Source of the DNA: Flavobacterium johnsoniae
Lineage (GTDB): Bacteria > Bacteroidota > Bacteroidia > Flavobacteriales > Flavobacteriaceae
Assembly (NCBI RefSeq): GCF_030388325.1
Contig: NZ_CP103794.1
Coordinates: forward strand, 3,348,001 to 3,412,000
Length of the DNA stretch: 64,000 nucleotides
Direction: 5' to 3'
The notes under the pieces were generated by a model. The model ran no database searches. It was not told the origin of the DNA and worked only from the letters and a program-made list of their open reading frames with translations. Of this stretch, positions 53,293-62,594 are shown in pieces. Each line of letters begins with the position of its first letter. Position 1 is the first letter of the stretch. A program made the translations under genes and the position numbers.

Positions 53293-53776
53293 GATTTTAA
53301 ATTTTAGCGTTACTGTTATTTAAAATTTCTTTCTCCCTGCACTCCCAAAAATTGTTTTCAAAAGAAAAAACGGGAAAAAAGAAAGCAAGAACCAAGTGAC
53401 CGGTTATGAGGATGCGGAGTGCTATAAGTCCCGAAGGGTGGCAAGCGAAAGCGGCGCCATTATGCGCATGCAGCATACGGCGGGCACTATCTTGGCTGCC
53501 TTTTTATGCCGTTTCGAATTGGAAATTTTAAGGACCTAATATTTTTTTGTAAAATAAATCTTAGATTGCTGATTGAATTTTTTGTAAAGTTTATACACAG
53601 CAAAATGTGTCCTAGTTTAAGTGAATGATAGAGTTAGCAATTGTTAACAGAGAAAAAGAAAATTCTAATATCTATCGCATGAGTGAATAAATATCCTTAA
53701 TTACGGAAATCCGTAATTTCTTACCAATATAAATTTTATATATTTAGCATTAAAGATTAGTAAACATATTCTAGTT
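53293..53776. other. Gap with G+C-rich block and palindrome
   Basis: 480 bases. A strikingly G+C-rich part (53390-53520) holds several small hairpins such as GCCGTTTCG surroundings. It is followed by A+T-rich DNA and the palindrome at 53699. This is a likely junction between the Pcf segment and the defence operon. Confidence 0.45.
53699..53718. promoter_or_regulatory. 20-bp palindrome upstream of the OLD nuclease
   Basis: AATTACGGA-AA-TCCGTAATT, 58 bases before the start codon. The length and symmetry suit a dimeric repressor site. The binding protein is not known; none is encoded next to it. Confidence 0.45.
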
Positions 53777-55777
53777 ATGTATATAGAAAAACTTACAATT
53801 AAAAAATTCAGATCCATTGAGTATCTAGCAGTAGAATTCAATAAAGGGGTAAATATTATTGTCGGAGAAAACAATGTAGGCAAAACTACAATAATTGATG
53901 CCATTAGAATTTGTTTAAGCTTAGGTAAGCAATGGAGAGATATTGGAGTAAAAAATCCTGAAGATTTTTATATTGACGGTTCAGTTATTTCAGATATACT
54001 TGAGCCAATTGAGTTTACTATAGAATTTAAAATAGAAGAACCTGAAGATAGAAATCTTTTTCACTCTTTACTATGGCAGGATCCAGCAGGTATATTAGAA
54101 CCGAACCTGAAATTGAACTTTTATTATGATATTGAAAAAGATGTAAGAGGAAATGAGAAGTTAAAATGGAAGGTATGGGGAGGGCATGATACAACAGTAG
54201 AGATGCCAGAGTTACAGCAGATTTATTACTCTTATCTTGAGCCATTAAGAAATGCTGAGCAGGAATTAAGGCCTTATGCCATCAATAACAAAGTTACATC
54301 GTTATTCAGGGACATGACCTCATATGAAAAAGCTGATCCAGCGGGAGCAGAAACGATCAGTCTTACGCATGAAAAGAAACATGAACTTTCTCAGGCTATT
54401 GAAAAAGTGCTACAAAATGATGACTGGACTGGCCTTATAAGTACTGGACAAAGTTTTATAAACGAGCATTTAGAAAAATCAGATATTAAGAAAAAGAGCT
54501 CTAAAGTTCATTTAAAACTTCTGGAGTATAAATATGATAATATTGTTAAGGGACTTCTAACAAGGAAGCCAGTCTATTCAGAATCAGTCTTGGGCATGGA
54601 CCTGCATCTGCAGAAGTACTTTGATATCAGTCAGAATGGGTTAGGAGATAATAATATAATATTGGCATCAACCGTATTAGGCGATTTAAAAAGTAGAAGG
54701 GATCAGAAAATTGAGCACTATTATGCTTTATTGATAGAGGAGCCGGAGGCCCATCTTCACCCTCAACGCCAGAATACATTTTTCAACTATCTTAATACCT
54801 TACAGGATTTAGGGGTGCAGATATTCATTTCCTCACATTCTCCAACAATTACCGCAAAGTCAAATTTGGATAATCTGCTAATTCTGCAGCGTGATGAGGC
54901 GCAAAAAACATCATTTTTTACTACAAGAAAATCTGTGCTTACAGATCGAAATAAAGACTACTTGAGAAAGTTTCTTGACGTGACCAAATCACAACTCTTT
55001 TTTGCAAGCGGATGTATATTGGTGGAGGGAATATCAGAAGCTCTGCTGCTTCCAATATTTGCGAAAATAACAGGAAAGGATTATGACTTGGATAAAAATG
55101 GTATCGAAATCGTAAATATTAATGGAGTTGCCTTTGAGCCTTTTGCTAATCTCTTTAATGCAACTGATAAAGAAAAGCGACTGGCTACCTATTGTTCGAT
55201 AATCACTGATGATGATAAAAGTATAATTAAGTCCGGAAATTTCATCAACAAATTGGAGGGGATTAATAAAATTCAGGCAGGTGAAGTTTTTAAAGAACTT
55301 AAAATTTTGAAAATAATCGACCAGAGCAATCGTATTGTTGATTTTGATGCAGCAAAGCCACTCAAAATTACAGGCTTTGAAACCAAAGAAGTATTTATTA
55401 AATCTATTCTATCTGCCAAGTTCAATAAATTATCTGACCGTGCCTCAAATGCAAAGAAACTTGAAAATAAGAATTTAAGAGTTGAATTGGCAAATCATAC
55501 ATTCGAGTATGAACTGATAACGGCAGATGATTATAATGCCAGACTGATTGCCCGGATTTATAATGATATGCATTCGAAAAAATACGTTGATGTTTTTGCA
55601 GATAAGCATGTATTGGCAATGGACATTTTAAAGAAACTGAAATCTAATAAGGATAAATCGGTTCTAGCTGAAAATATTGCATATGTGCTTGAAAAGAAGC
55701 CAGGAATGTGGAAGCATTTTATAGTTCCTTCCTATCTTCAAAATTCAATCCGTTGGGTAATTGACAAAAAGGTATAA
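53777..55777 (+). CDS. OLD-family ATP-dependent endonuclease (Gabija GajA-like)
   Basis: A 666-residue ABC-type ATPase fused to a TOPRIM nuclease. The N-terminal ATPase is MYIEKLTIKKFRSIEYLAVE with Walker A GENNVGKTTIID (residues 30-41), and LIEEPEAHLHPQRQNTFF is the Walker B region. HSPTITAKSN follows, and the C-terminal TOPRIM domain has ILVEGISEALLLPIF and IITDDDKS. A UvrD-like helicase follows after 17 bases, the arrangement of class 2 OLD/Gabija anti-phage systems. Length is above the founding GajA (about 580), so it may be a distinct subtype. Confidence 0.9.
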   Translation: MYIEKLTIKKFRSIEYLAVEFNKGVNIIVGENNVGKTTIIDAIRICLSLGKQWRDIGVKNPEDFYIDGSVISDILEPIEFTIEFKIEEPEDRNLFHSLLWQDPAGILEPNLKLNFYYDIEKDVRGNEKLKWKVWGGHDTTVEMPELQQIYYSYLEPLRNAEQELRPYAINNKVTSLFRDMTSYEKADPAGAETISLTHEKKHELSQAIEKVLQNDDWTGLISTGQSFINEHLEKSDIKKKSSKVHLKLLEYKYDNIVKGLLTRKPVYSESVLGMDLHLQKYFDISQNGLGDNNIILASTVLGDLKSRRDQKIEHYYALLIEEPEAHLHPQRQNTFFNYLNTLQDLGVQIFISSHSPTITAKSNLDNLLILQRDEAQKTSFFTTRKSVLTDRNKDYLRKFLDVTKSQLFFASGCILVEGISEALLLPIFAKITGKDYDLDKNGIEIVNINGVAFEPFANLFNATDKEKRLATYCSIITDDDKSIIKSGNFINKLEGINKIQAGEVFKELKILKIIDQSNRIVDFDAAKPLKITGFETKEVFIKSILSAKFNKLSDRASNAKKLENKNLRVELANHTFEYELITADDYNARLIARIYNDMHSKKYVDVFADKHVLAMDILKKLKSNKDKSVLAENIAYVLEKKPGMWKHFIVPSYLQNSIRWVIDKKV

Positions 55778-55794
55778 TCATTTAAAGATGAATT

Positions 55795-57621
55795 ATGTAT
55801 AGTAAGTTATCAGATGGTCAAAGGAAAATTTTAGATTATAACCAAGGTAATGTTGTTGTAAAGGCATGCCCAGGAAGCGGGAAGACTTATTCATTGGCAG
55901 CTAGGATATCCCGTCTTCTTAGAGAGCCAGATCTGGGAAAGAAAGGACTTGCTGTAATTTCGTTTACCAATATTGCCTGCCAGGAAATAGAAGACAGGCT
56001 TTCGAGCGATTTTTCTACTCCTGTTCCTTTAAGACATCCCCATTTTTTGGGAACTATAGACAGTTTTATCAACACATTTATTTTTCTTCCATTTGGGCAC
56101 CTGATTATGGGATGTCCTTCCAGACCTGAATTGGTTGGAGAGCCGCATGGTCCATGGAGTGTCAAGAAATTTGATAAGGATTATGACCAATACTTTGATA
56201 AGACTACCTTTAATTCCGAAGACATTTTAATTCGTATAGCCCCTTATCAGGCATTTCATTTTAAGTGGAACTATATCACTATAGGCGGTACCGTTAATGG
56301 CCATATTACTAATATTATCAATTCCAAATGGGCATTATTTAAGAAAGGGTATGCCAATCAGTCTGATGCCAACTATATTTCTCTTAAGGTGCTTGAAAAA
56401 TATCCTCTGATAGCAGAAAACGTAGCTAAAAAATTTGTTAACTTTTTAATTGATGAATGTCAAGATACCAATGACATACATATGAAAATTATTGACATAT
56501 TAAATAATAGGGGCAATAGCAATATTATGCTGATTGGCGATCGCGACCAGTCGATCTTTGAATGGAATGAAGCACGTCCAGAGTTATTTGATGCAAAATA
56601 TAATATATGGGATAAAATACTTTTATATGAAAATAGGAGAAGTTCACAGCATATTTGTAATTTCATTAGAAATTTGTCTTCATTCTCAGAAATAAAGGCT
56701 GTAAATGAACGAGTAAAGGATTCGGTTTTAATTCCTTCGATTTTAGGTTATAAAATGACAAAGAAAGCCAGTAAAAAAGACCCTACCGTGATAACAGCTG
56801 AAGAAAGTCATGAAGCTTTTCGTAAAATTCTAGACGATTTTATTAAGGAGTGCGAAAGTAATGGGATAATTATTAATAAAGAAAACGTGGCAGTTTTGTA
56901 CAGGGGTACTGCGAGTTCGAAGTACTTAGGGCTTAGTTCTGATGTCCATAATTTTGAAACCATTCCATGGCTGAGAAACCATTATCATGTGAAAGGCATG
57001 ATAAAAGGTAAGCATATGTATGAACACGGAGGATTGAATAAAGGTTATAAATTATTGGAAAAATCATATTTTGAAGCACTTCTGCGTCCAGCGGATCCAA
57101 ATTTTTACTGTAGTGGACAATTTATAAGTAACAAAATAGAGGCTCTGGGTATCAAGGAGTATAGAAGAGAAATTTTTAAGTTTATCGATGCTTTGCCATT
57201 TACAAAAGATAAAACTCTGAATACTTGGATAAAGGAGGCAAATAAATCTTTGTTGGATTTGGGAATTAATATTATTTTAAATATAGAGAGTAGCTTCGGT
57301 GATGTAATGATTGATGATTATTTTGGAGAAGACTTAAATAGTGAACGCCTGCATCCATTTTATTTCGGGACGGTTCATTCAGTAAAAGGCAAAACCTTTC
57401 AAGCTGTGCTGTTGTTATTAGGAAAAAAATCGGTTCTTAAGAATTATGAAACCATTTTAAAAGCTGACCCAAAATTTTTAAAATCAAGCGATTTGGAAGA
57501 GCTCCGGATTGTTTACGTTGCGTTATCAAGACCTGAGTTATTTTTAAAGATGGCAGTTCCTGATTCTGATGTAAAATTATGGACTGATAAATTGCTTCAA
57601 AATAGTGAAGAATATACCTAA
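55795..57621 (+). CDS. UvrD/PcrA-like helicase (Gabija GajB-like)
   Basis: Superfamily 1 helicase of 608 residues. Motif I KACPGSGKTYSLAARISR (P-loop residues 24-31), Ib-region LGTIDSFINTF, motif II NFLIDECQDTND, motif III IGDRDQSIFEWNEA, motif V/VI FGTVHSVKGKTF and IVYVALSRPELF are all visible. It is longer than the reference GajB (about 490). Expression is coupled to the OLD gene (17-base gap). In Gabija this protein senses or processes DNA termini and stimulates the nuclease. Confidence 0.9.
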   Translation: MYSKLSDGQRKILDYNQGNVVVKACPGSGKTYSLAARISRLLREPDLGKKGLAVISFTNIACQEIEDRLSSDFSTPVPLRHPHFLGTIDSFINTFIFLPFGHLIMGCPSRPELVGEPHGPWSVKKFDKDYDQYFDKTTFNSEDILIRIAPYQAFHFKWNYITIGGTVNGHITNIINSKWALFKKGYANQSDANYISLKVLEKYPLIAENVAKKFVNFLIDECQDTNDIHMKIIDILNNRGNSNIMLIGDRDQSIFEWNEARPELFDAKYNIWDKILLYENRRSSQHICNFIRNLSSFSEIKAVNERVKDSVLIPSILGYKMTKKASKKDPTVITAEESHEAFRKILDDFIKECESNGIIINKENVAVLYRGTASSKYLGLSSDVHNFETIPWLRNHYHVKGMIKGKHMYEHGGLNKGYKLLEKSYFEALLRPADPNFYCSGQFISNKIEALGIKEYRREIFKFIDALPFTKDKTLNTWIKEANKSLLDLGINIILNIESSFGDVMIDDYFGEDLNSERLHPFYFGTVHSVKGKTFQAVLLLLGKKSVLKNYETILKADPKFLKSSDLEELRIVYVALSRPELFLKMAVPDSDVKLWTDKLLQNSEEYT

Positions 57622-57801
57622 TGATGTGACAAGTTATTTTAAAGATTAATGGGCTTTCGTGTTTTTTAATCAGTTTTTATGATTTTAATATTTTGTAACT
57701 ATCAGTTAATGAGTGTTTTAATTTTTAAATTCATTCTTGTTTAAAAAATGAACGGTGCGCTTAAAAGGTAAAAAATAAAATTTATAAGGGCAGTGTGACA
57801 A

Positions 57802-59472
57802 ATGGAAAAACAACAACAGACAGTACAGGAAAAATATAATACATTTTTAAGCGGACTGCTTGAGCAGAAATTGTTTGAATCTGCTATGGAACTAAATGCA
57901 ACTTTGGTAAAAACTTTTAATGTTACTCCGCAGTATGCAAGAAAAATTCTTGAAAGGGCCGTGGCGCAAAATGCAATCAAGTCTTCTGCTCCTTACACTT
58001 TTGGAAAGGGCCAGTATGTGTATATTTATAATGAACATGATTTTGGCAAAGACGGTATAAAAAGGATAGCAGAAAAATCCCGTCCTCCAATATATAGATT
58101 ATTGGAACTGATGGATCAGAACAGGGGTATTATATCATATTATGAGGCACTTAAAATTACAGCTGCACCATTAGAAAAGAGCTCAACTAAGGTAAATTCA
58201 TTAGATGATATACTTACTCTTTTGATGAAGCTTGATATTGTTCATAAAATAAAGGATCGAAATGATCTTGTTTATATCGTTTATAAAATTTACAAAGATA
58301 AAGAGGCTACTTTGGAAATAATGATGGCAGATCATTTTGCTGGCATGGTAGCAGACTGTAGCGTTCTTCCAGATGTGCTGCGCTGGCTAAGTAATGCCAA
58401 CATTATTGATATTGGCAATGTAATATATAGAAATAAGAAGACACCACATATTGGAGCTAAACACAATAACCTAGTCTGGGATGCTTTTGCATATTCAAGG
58501 ACAACAGGTATTAACCCGATTTTGGGAGCTAAAGCGGATACCGTAGATAAAAAAACTCTAGTCGCACTTGATGTTGCCCTTACTACGGAATACTCAGCAA
58601 TACATCTTGATGCATTTATTGGCAGAATTCAAATCAACCGAAAATCTGTAAATCAGGAGGATAGAAAAATACTTCCCATTATTATTTACAGATTGTGTTC
58701 CACTCATACAATTAATAAAATCAGAAAGAATGGAATTATAGCTTTTGATATAAGCGCTATTTTCGGAACAAAAATTTACGAAGTATTAAATCGTTTCCAG
58801 GAACTCTCTGTGCTTCTGAAAGAAAGTGACGGGATAGAACAAACAATAGAAGGTATATTAAAGACAATCAACAATGCAGGTCAGGATGAAGCGTTGAAAG
58901 AACTTAGAGGAACTTTGTTTGAGTTTTTGATGTATCCCTTATTAAAAACATTGTATCCGAATGCTTCAATAGAAAGAGGGAAAATATTAACTATAGGAAA
59001 TAAGGAAGAAAAAGAAAGCTATGAGTATGATTATATTATAGAATCGAGTAATCCTCCAGAAATAATTTTTGTTGAACTAAAGGGATATAATTCTAGTGCG
59101 ACAATAAATTTGGGTGATACAAACAAAAAAGCAACACTCCGGTGGTTTTTTAGAAAAACGTTGCCTTTCGCAGAAAAGTATTACAAGGAAACAATTGAAA
59201 AAGGAAAAAAAGCAAAAGCTGTATTTATCACGTCAGCTAATTTTTTTGATGACGGGAAAGAATTTATCGGGAAGATGAATGCAAGTAAATACAAGTCTAA
59301 GCTTTTGGAAACTGGTTATGAAAGACAATCTCTGCTTTTGCTGCTCAAAGAATATGGATTTGAAGCTGAGATAAGAATTATTGATAAATTTTATTCTGGT
59401 CCCGTGTATGAGGATGAGGATGATAATGAAGTACGAAATATACTTTCTGATCTCGAAGCAGACCTATTGTAG
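57802..59472 (+). CDS. Putative HTH and PD-(D/E)XK nuclease protein, third gene of the defence group
   Basis: A 556-residue protein I do not recognise as a named family. The first 100 residues look like winged helix modules (LEQKLFESAMELNATLVKTF, VTPQYARKILERAVAQNAIK). The C-terminal third contains ELRGTLFEFLMYPLLKTLYP followed by YDYII and IIFVELKGYNSS, the spacing of a PD-(D/E)XK endonuclease with D and ExK residues. KGKKAKAVFITSANFFDDGK follows. It is 180 bases after the helicase gene on the same strand. It may be an accessory effector to the OLD-UvrD pair, or an unrelated restriction-type gene. Function is inference. Confidence 0.7.
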   Translation: MEKQQQTVQEKYNTFLSGLLEQKLFESAMELNATLVKTFNVTPQYARKILERAVAQNAIKSSAPYTFGKGQYVYIYNEHDFGKDGIKRIAEKSRPPIYRLLELMDQNRGIISYYEALKITAAPLEKSSTKVNSLDDILTLLMKLDIVHKIKDRNDLVYIVYKIYKDKEATLEIMMADHFAGMVADCSVLPDVLRWLSNANIIDIGNVIYRNKKTPHIGAKHNNLVWDAFAYSRTTGINPILGAKADTVDKKTLVALDVALTTEYSAIHLDAFIGRIQINRKSVNQEDRKILPIIIYRLCSTHTINKIRKNGIIAFDISAIFGTKIYEVLNRFQELSVLLKESDGIEQTIEGILKTINNAGQDEALKELRGTLFEFLMYPLLKTLYPNASIERGKILTIGNKEEKESYEYDYIIESSNPPEIIFVELKGYNSSATINLGDTNKKATLRWFFRKTLPFAEKYYKETIEKGKKAKAVFITSANFFDDGKEFIGKMNASKYKSKLLETGYERQSLLLLLKEYGFEAEIRIIDKFYSGPVYEDEDDNEVRNILSDLEADLL

Positions 59473-59537
59473 GTAAATAATCTGTTAAACATCTAACTTT
59501 TTATGAATTTCCACATAAGTATGTCACTGTTTTCAAT

Positions 59538-62500
59538 TTACGGCGTCATTTTTTGTCTGGGCAGATTAATCTCATGCTCTTGCGGATAAGGTTTACGATG
59601 TGTCATACTTACATCCTCTCGAATCTGTTCATGAACTTTATATTGTCTATCATTGGCATTTGAATATCTAGGATCTGCAATAAAAGGCATTTTGGCCATT
59701 TTGGTTACAGTAATAGTTGGGAAGTGATAATCGACCTCAACATTTCCTAATAATAAATAACAGCCTCCTCCCTGAAATGGATATTTCGCAAGACTGTCTG
59801 TAAAATGTGCAGTATCGAAAAATTCCCCGTCAGCATCAATCCAGGTTCCGAAATACATAGCACCCATCTTTGTAGGGACGTGCTTGCGTGAGATGAGATA
59901 CGCCAGCATGCGGACAGTTTTCCTATGATACATCAATAAATCTTTTGCCATTACATCACCTCTGAATTTTGTCTGCAATAAATCAAAAGGGGAGCAGGAT
60001 ACAGGGAAACTTAAGAGTTCTATTTCATCGAAGGCATCTTCAAATTCAGAACGTTCCAGTTGTGGAAGCTCGTATTCCTTGACAGGTTCTTGAATGAGCA
60101 TCAGGTTTCGGTTTTCGGGTTTAAAGTTGACTAAAATAAGCCGAGCAATTACAAGCAGCTGATTTTTTGATTTACCTGTGAAACGGAATGCACCGATGAA
60201 AATAAGGATCTGTATTCCTTCGATGCCAATAGGAATGCGGTTGATAAAATCTTCAAGTGATTTGTATAATCCGTTTTTTTCACGTTCCTGCTGTATGAGA
60301 AGAGCGATTCTGGATTCGAGGCTCTGAAGGTGCATGAAGCCCAGATAGACATCTGTGCCGTAAAGTGTGGTTTCAAGTTCACTTTTGTTTACACACGGAT
60401 TATGAATTGCAGCTCCCGACATTTTTGCTTCATGGACATATACTTCTGTGCGATAGAATCCTCCCTGATTGTTGATAACAGCCACCATAAACTCTACAGG
60501 ATAATAAACTTTGAGATAAAGGCTCTGATAACTCTCTACCGCATAAGATGCCGAATGCGCCTTGCAGAAAGAATAACCAGCAAAAGACTCGATCTGGCGG
60601 TATATTTCCTCACTGAGTTTTAGCGGATGGCCTTGCTGTAGACAAGAAAGAAAGAAATTATCCTTCACTTTCTGCAGTGCTGTTTTTGAACGTCCTTTCC
60701 CTGACATGGCACGGCGCAGGATATCTCCATCAGCTGCTGGAAGCCCGCCATAATGCAGTGCAATTTTGATAACGTCTTCCTGATATACCATAATACCGTA
60801 AGTTTCGCCCAACTGCTCCTGAAAGACAGGGTGGAAATACTCAAACTTGTCTGGATGGTTATGGCGGAAGATATACTCTTTCATCATTCCTGACTGCGCC
60901 ACACCGGGACGTATGATAGAGGAGGCTGCTACTAAAGTTTTGTAATTATCACAATTCAAACGGCGAAGCAGTCCACGCATGGCAGGGCTCTCAATGTAAA
61001 AACAGCCTATAGTCTTTCCTATTCCGAGAAACTCATTGCACTTAGCCTCATTTTTTGAAATTGTAGTATCACGTATGTTAAGACGAATGCCACGGTTTTT
61101 TTCAATAAGCTTTACACTATCATCAATATGCCCGATCCCACGCTGGCTAAGGATATCAAATTTTTCAAGCCCAATATCTTCAGCTATATGCATATCAAAA
61201 AGAACAATTGGAAAGCCTTTTGGAGGCATTTCCAGCGGTGTATAATTGGTGATAGGCTCTTCGGAAATGAGTATTCCGCAAGAGTGCATACTACGTTGAT
61301 TAGGGTATTTTTCTAAGAGCATTCCATACTGCTGTACTTGTCGAACTACTTTATTGGAAGCATGCAGTTCCATAGGATTTTTGGCAAGGGCATCAAGTTC
61401 TTCTTTTGGAAGCCCGAAAACTTTGCCAACTTCACGAAAAATAGAACGGTATTTAAATTCAACATTTGTACCGCAGAATGCTACGTGATCATAGCCGTAA
61501 CGAGAAAATATATATTCAAGAATCGTATCACGTTCCTTCCAGCTCCAATCAATGTCAAAATCGGGCGGACTTTTACGATTCAGGTTTAAAAACCGCTCAA
61601 AGTACAGATCAAGTTCCAAGGGACAGATGTCGGTTATGCCCAGACAATAAGCAATGATGCTGTTGGCACCGCTTCCGCGACCGATATGAAGAAATCCCTG
61701 AGAATTACTGAATCTTATGATATCCCATGTAATCAAGAAATAACCGCTGAACTCCAGCTGGTCAATCACTTTAAGTTCTTTGAACATACGCGATTTAGCC
61801 TCCGCATTATTTTTGCCATAGCGCCACTCCAATCCCTGCTGAGCCAGAGTTGTCAGCAGCAGAATATCATCTTTTTTACTGTTGGTGTAAAATTTCTTGT
61901 TTTTAGGAGTTTTAAAATCAAATTCAAAATTACATTCAGCAATAATTTTTTCGGTATTTGAAATAATCTGAGGATACTCGGCATAAAAGGAAATCAAGTA
62001 TTCCAGAGGCTGCATTACTTCAGTTTCCAGACAGTAATCTTCAGTAGTCAGTTTGGATAATATCAAGTTCATATCAATGGCACGCAGTATCCTGTGCAGG
62101 TTGTATTCGGTTCTTGTACGGAAGGTAACAGGCTGGAGGATTACCATTTTTTCCTGCCTCTTTTTCCAATCAGTCAGAACCAGTTTCTGGAGCTGTTCCG
62201 GACGAATGCCGATGTATTCATTTTCCTTTAAAAGAAGAGGAGCGTTCTCTAGAGGATAAATAACAAATACATTGTCAAATTCTGGAGCAGATTCAGGCAG
62301 AACAGTATTGTCAAAATTATGTTTGGTCAAGAAACGGTTCATTTCTGCAAGACCTGATGCGCTTTTTGCCAGTCCTATAAAACGCAGTTTATGTTCCGAG
62401 CGGAATTCTATTCCGACAATAGGCTTAATTCCAATAGCTTTACATCCTTTTATAAAATCATAAATGCCTGTTACGGTATTAATATCAGTCAGAGCCATTG

Positions 62501-62594
62501 CATTAACACCGCAAACCGTGGCCTGCGAGATCAACTCTTCGAGCGGAATAGTTCCGTGGCGAAGAGAATGAAAAGAATGACAGTTGAGATACAT
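59538..62594 (-). CDS. dnaE: Error-prone-type DNA polymerase III alpha subunit
   Basis: A 1018-residue C-family polymerase, shorter than the replicative DnaE. The PHP domain begins NCHSFHSLRHGTIPLEELIS with ALTDINTVTG; one of the usual PHP histidines is Asn here. The catalytic aspartates lie in PPDFDIDWSWKERD, preceded by GRGSGANSIIAYCLGITDI. Helix-hairpin-helix and OB-like parts end the protein. It directly follows dinB (0-base gap), the layout of SOS mutagenesis cassettes in Bacteroidota. It should extend past lesions together with DinB. Confidence 0.88.
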   Translation of the reverse strand: MYLNCHSFHSLRHGTIPLEELISQATVCGVNAMALTDINTVTGIYDFIKGCKAIGIKPIVGIEFRSEHKLRFIGLAKSASGLAEMNRFLTKHNFDNTVLPESAPEFDNVFVIYPLENAPLLLKENEYIGIRPEQLQKLVLTDWKKRQEKMVILQPVTFRTRTEYNLHRILRAIDMNLILSKLTTEDYCLETEVMQPLEYLISFYAEYPQIISNTEKIIAECNFEFDFKTPKNKKFYTNSKKDDILLLTTLAQQGLEWRYGKNNAEAKSRMFKELKVIDQLEFSGYFLITWDIIRFSNSQGFLHIGRGSGANSIIAYCLGITDICPLELDLYFERFLNLNRKSPPDFDIDWSWKERDTILEYIFSRYGYDHVAFCGTNVEFKYRSIFREVGKVFGLPKEELDALAKNPMELHASNKVVRQVQQYGMLLEKYPNQRSMHSCGILISEEPITNYTPLEMPPKGFPIVLFDMHIAEDIGLEKFDILSQRGIGHIDDSVKLIEKNRGIRLNIRDTTISKNEAKCNEFLGIGKTIGCFYIESPAMRGLLRRLNCDNYKTLVAASSIIRPGVAQSGMMKEYIFRHNHPDKFEYFHPVFQEQLGETYGIMVYQEDVIKIALHYGGLPAADGDILRRAMSGKGRSKTALQKVKDNFFLSCLQQGHPLKLSEEIYRQIESFAGYSFCKAHSASYAVESYQSLYLKVYYPVEFMVAVINNQGGFYRTEVYVHEAKMSGAAIHNPCVNKSELETTLYGTDVYLGFMHLQSLESRIALLIQQEREKNGLYKSLEDFINRIPIGIEGIQILIFIGAFRFTGKSKNQLLVIARLILVNFKPENRNLMLIQEPVKEYELPQLERSEFEDAFDEIELLSFPVSCSPFDLLQTKFRGDVMAKDLLMYHRKTVRMLAYLISRKHVPTKMGAMYFGTWIDADGEFFDTAHFTDSLAKYPFQGGGCYLLLGNVEVDYHFPTITVTKMAKMPFIADPRYSNANDRQYKVHEQIREDVSMTHRKPYPQEHEINLPRQKMTP

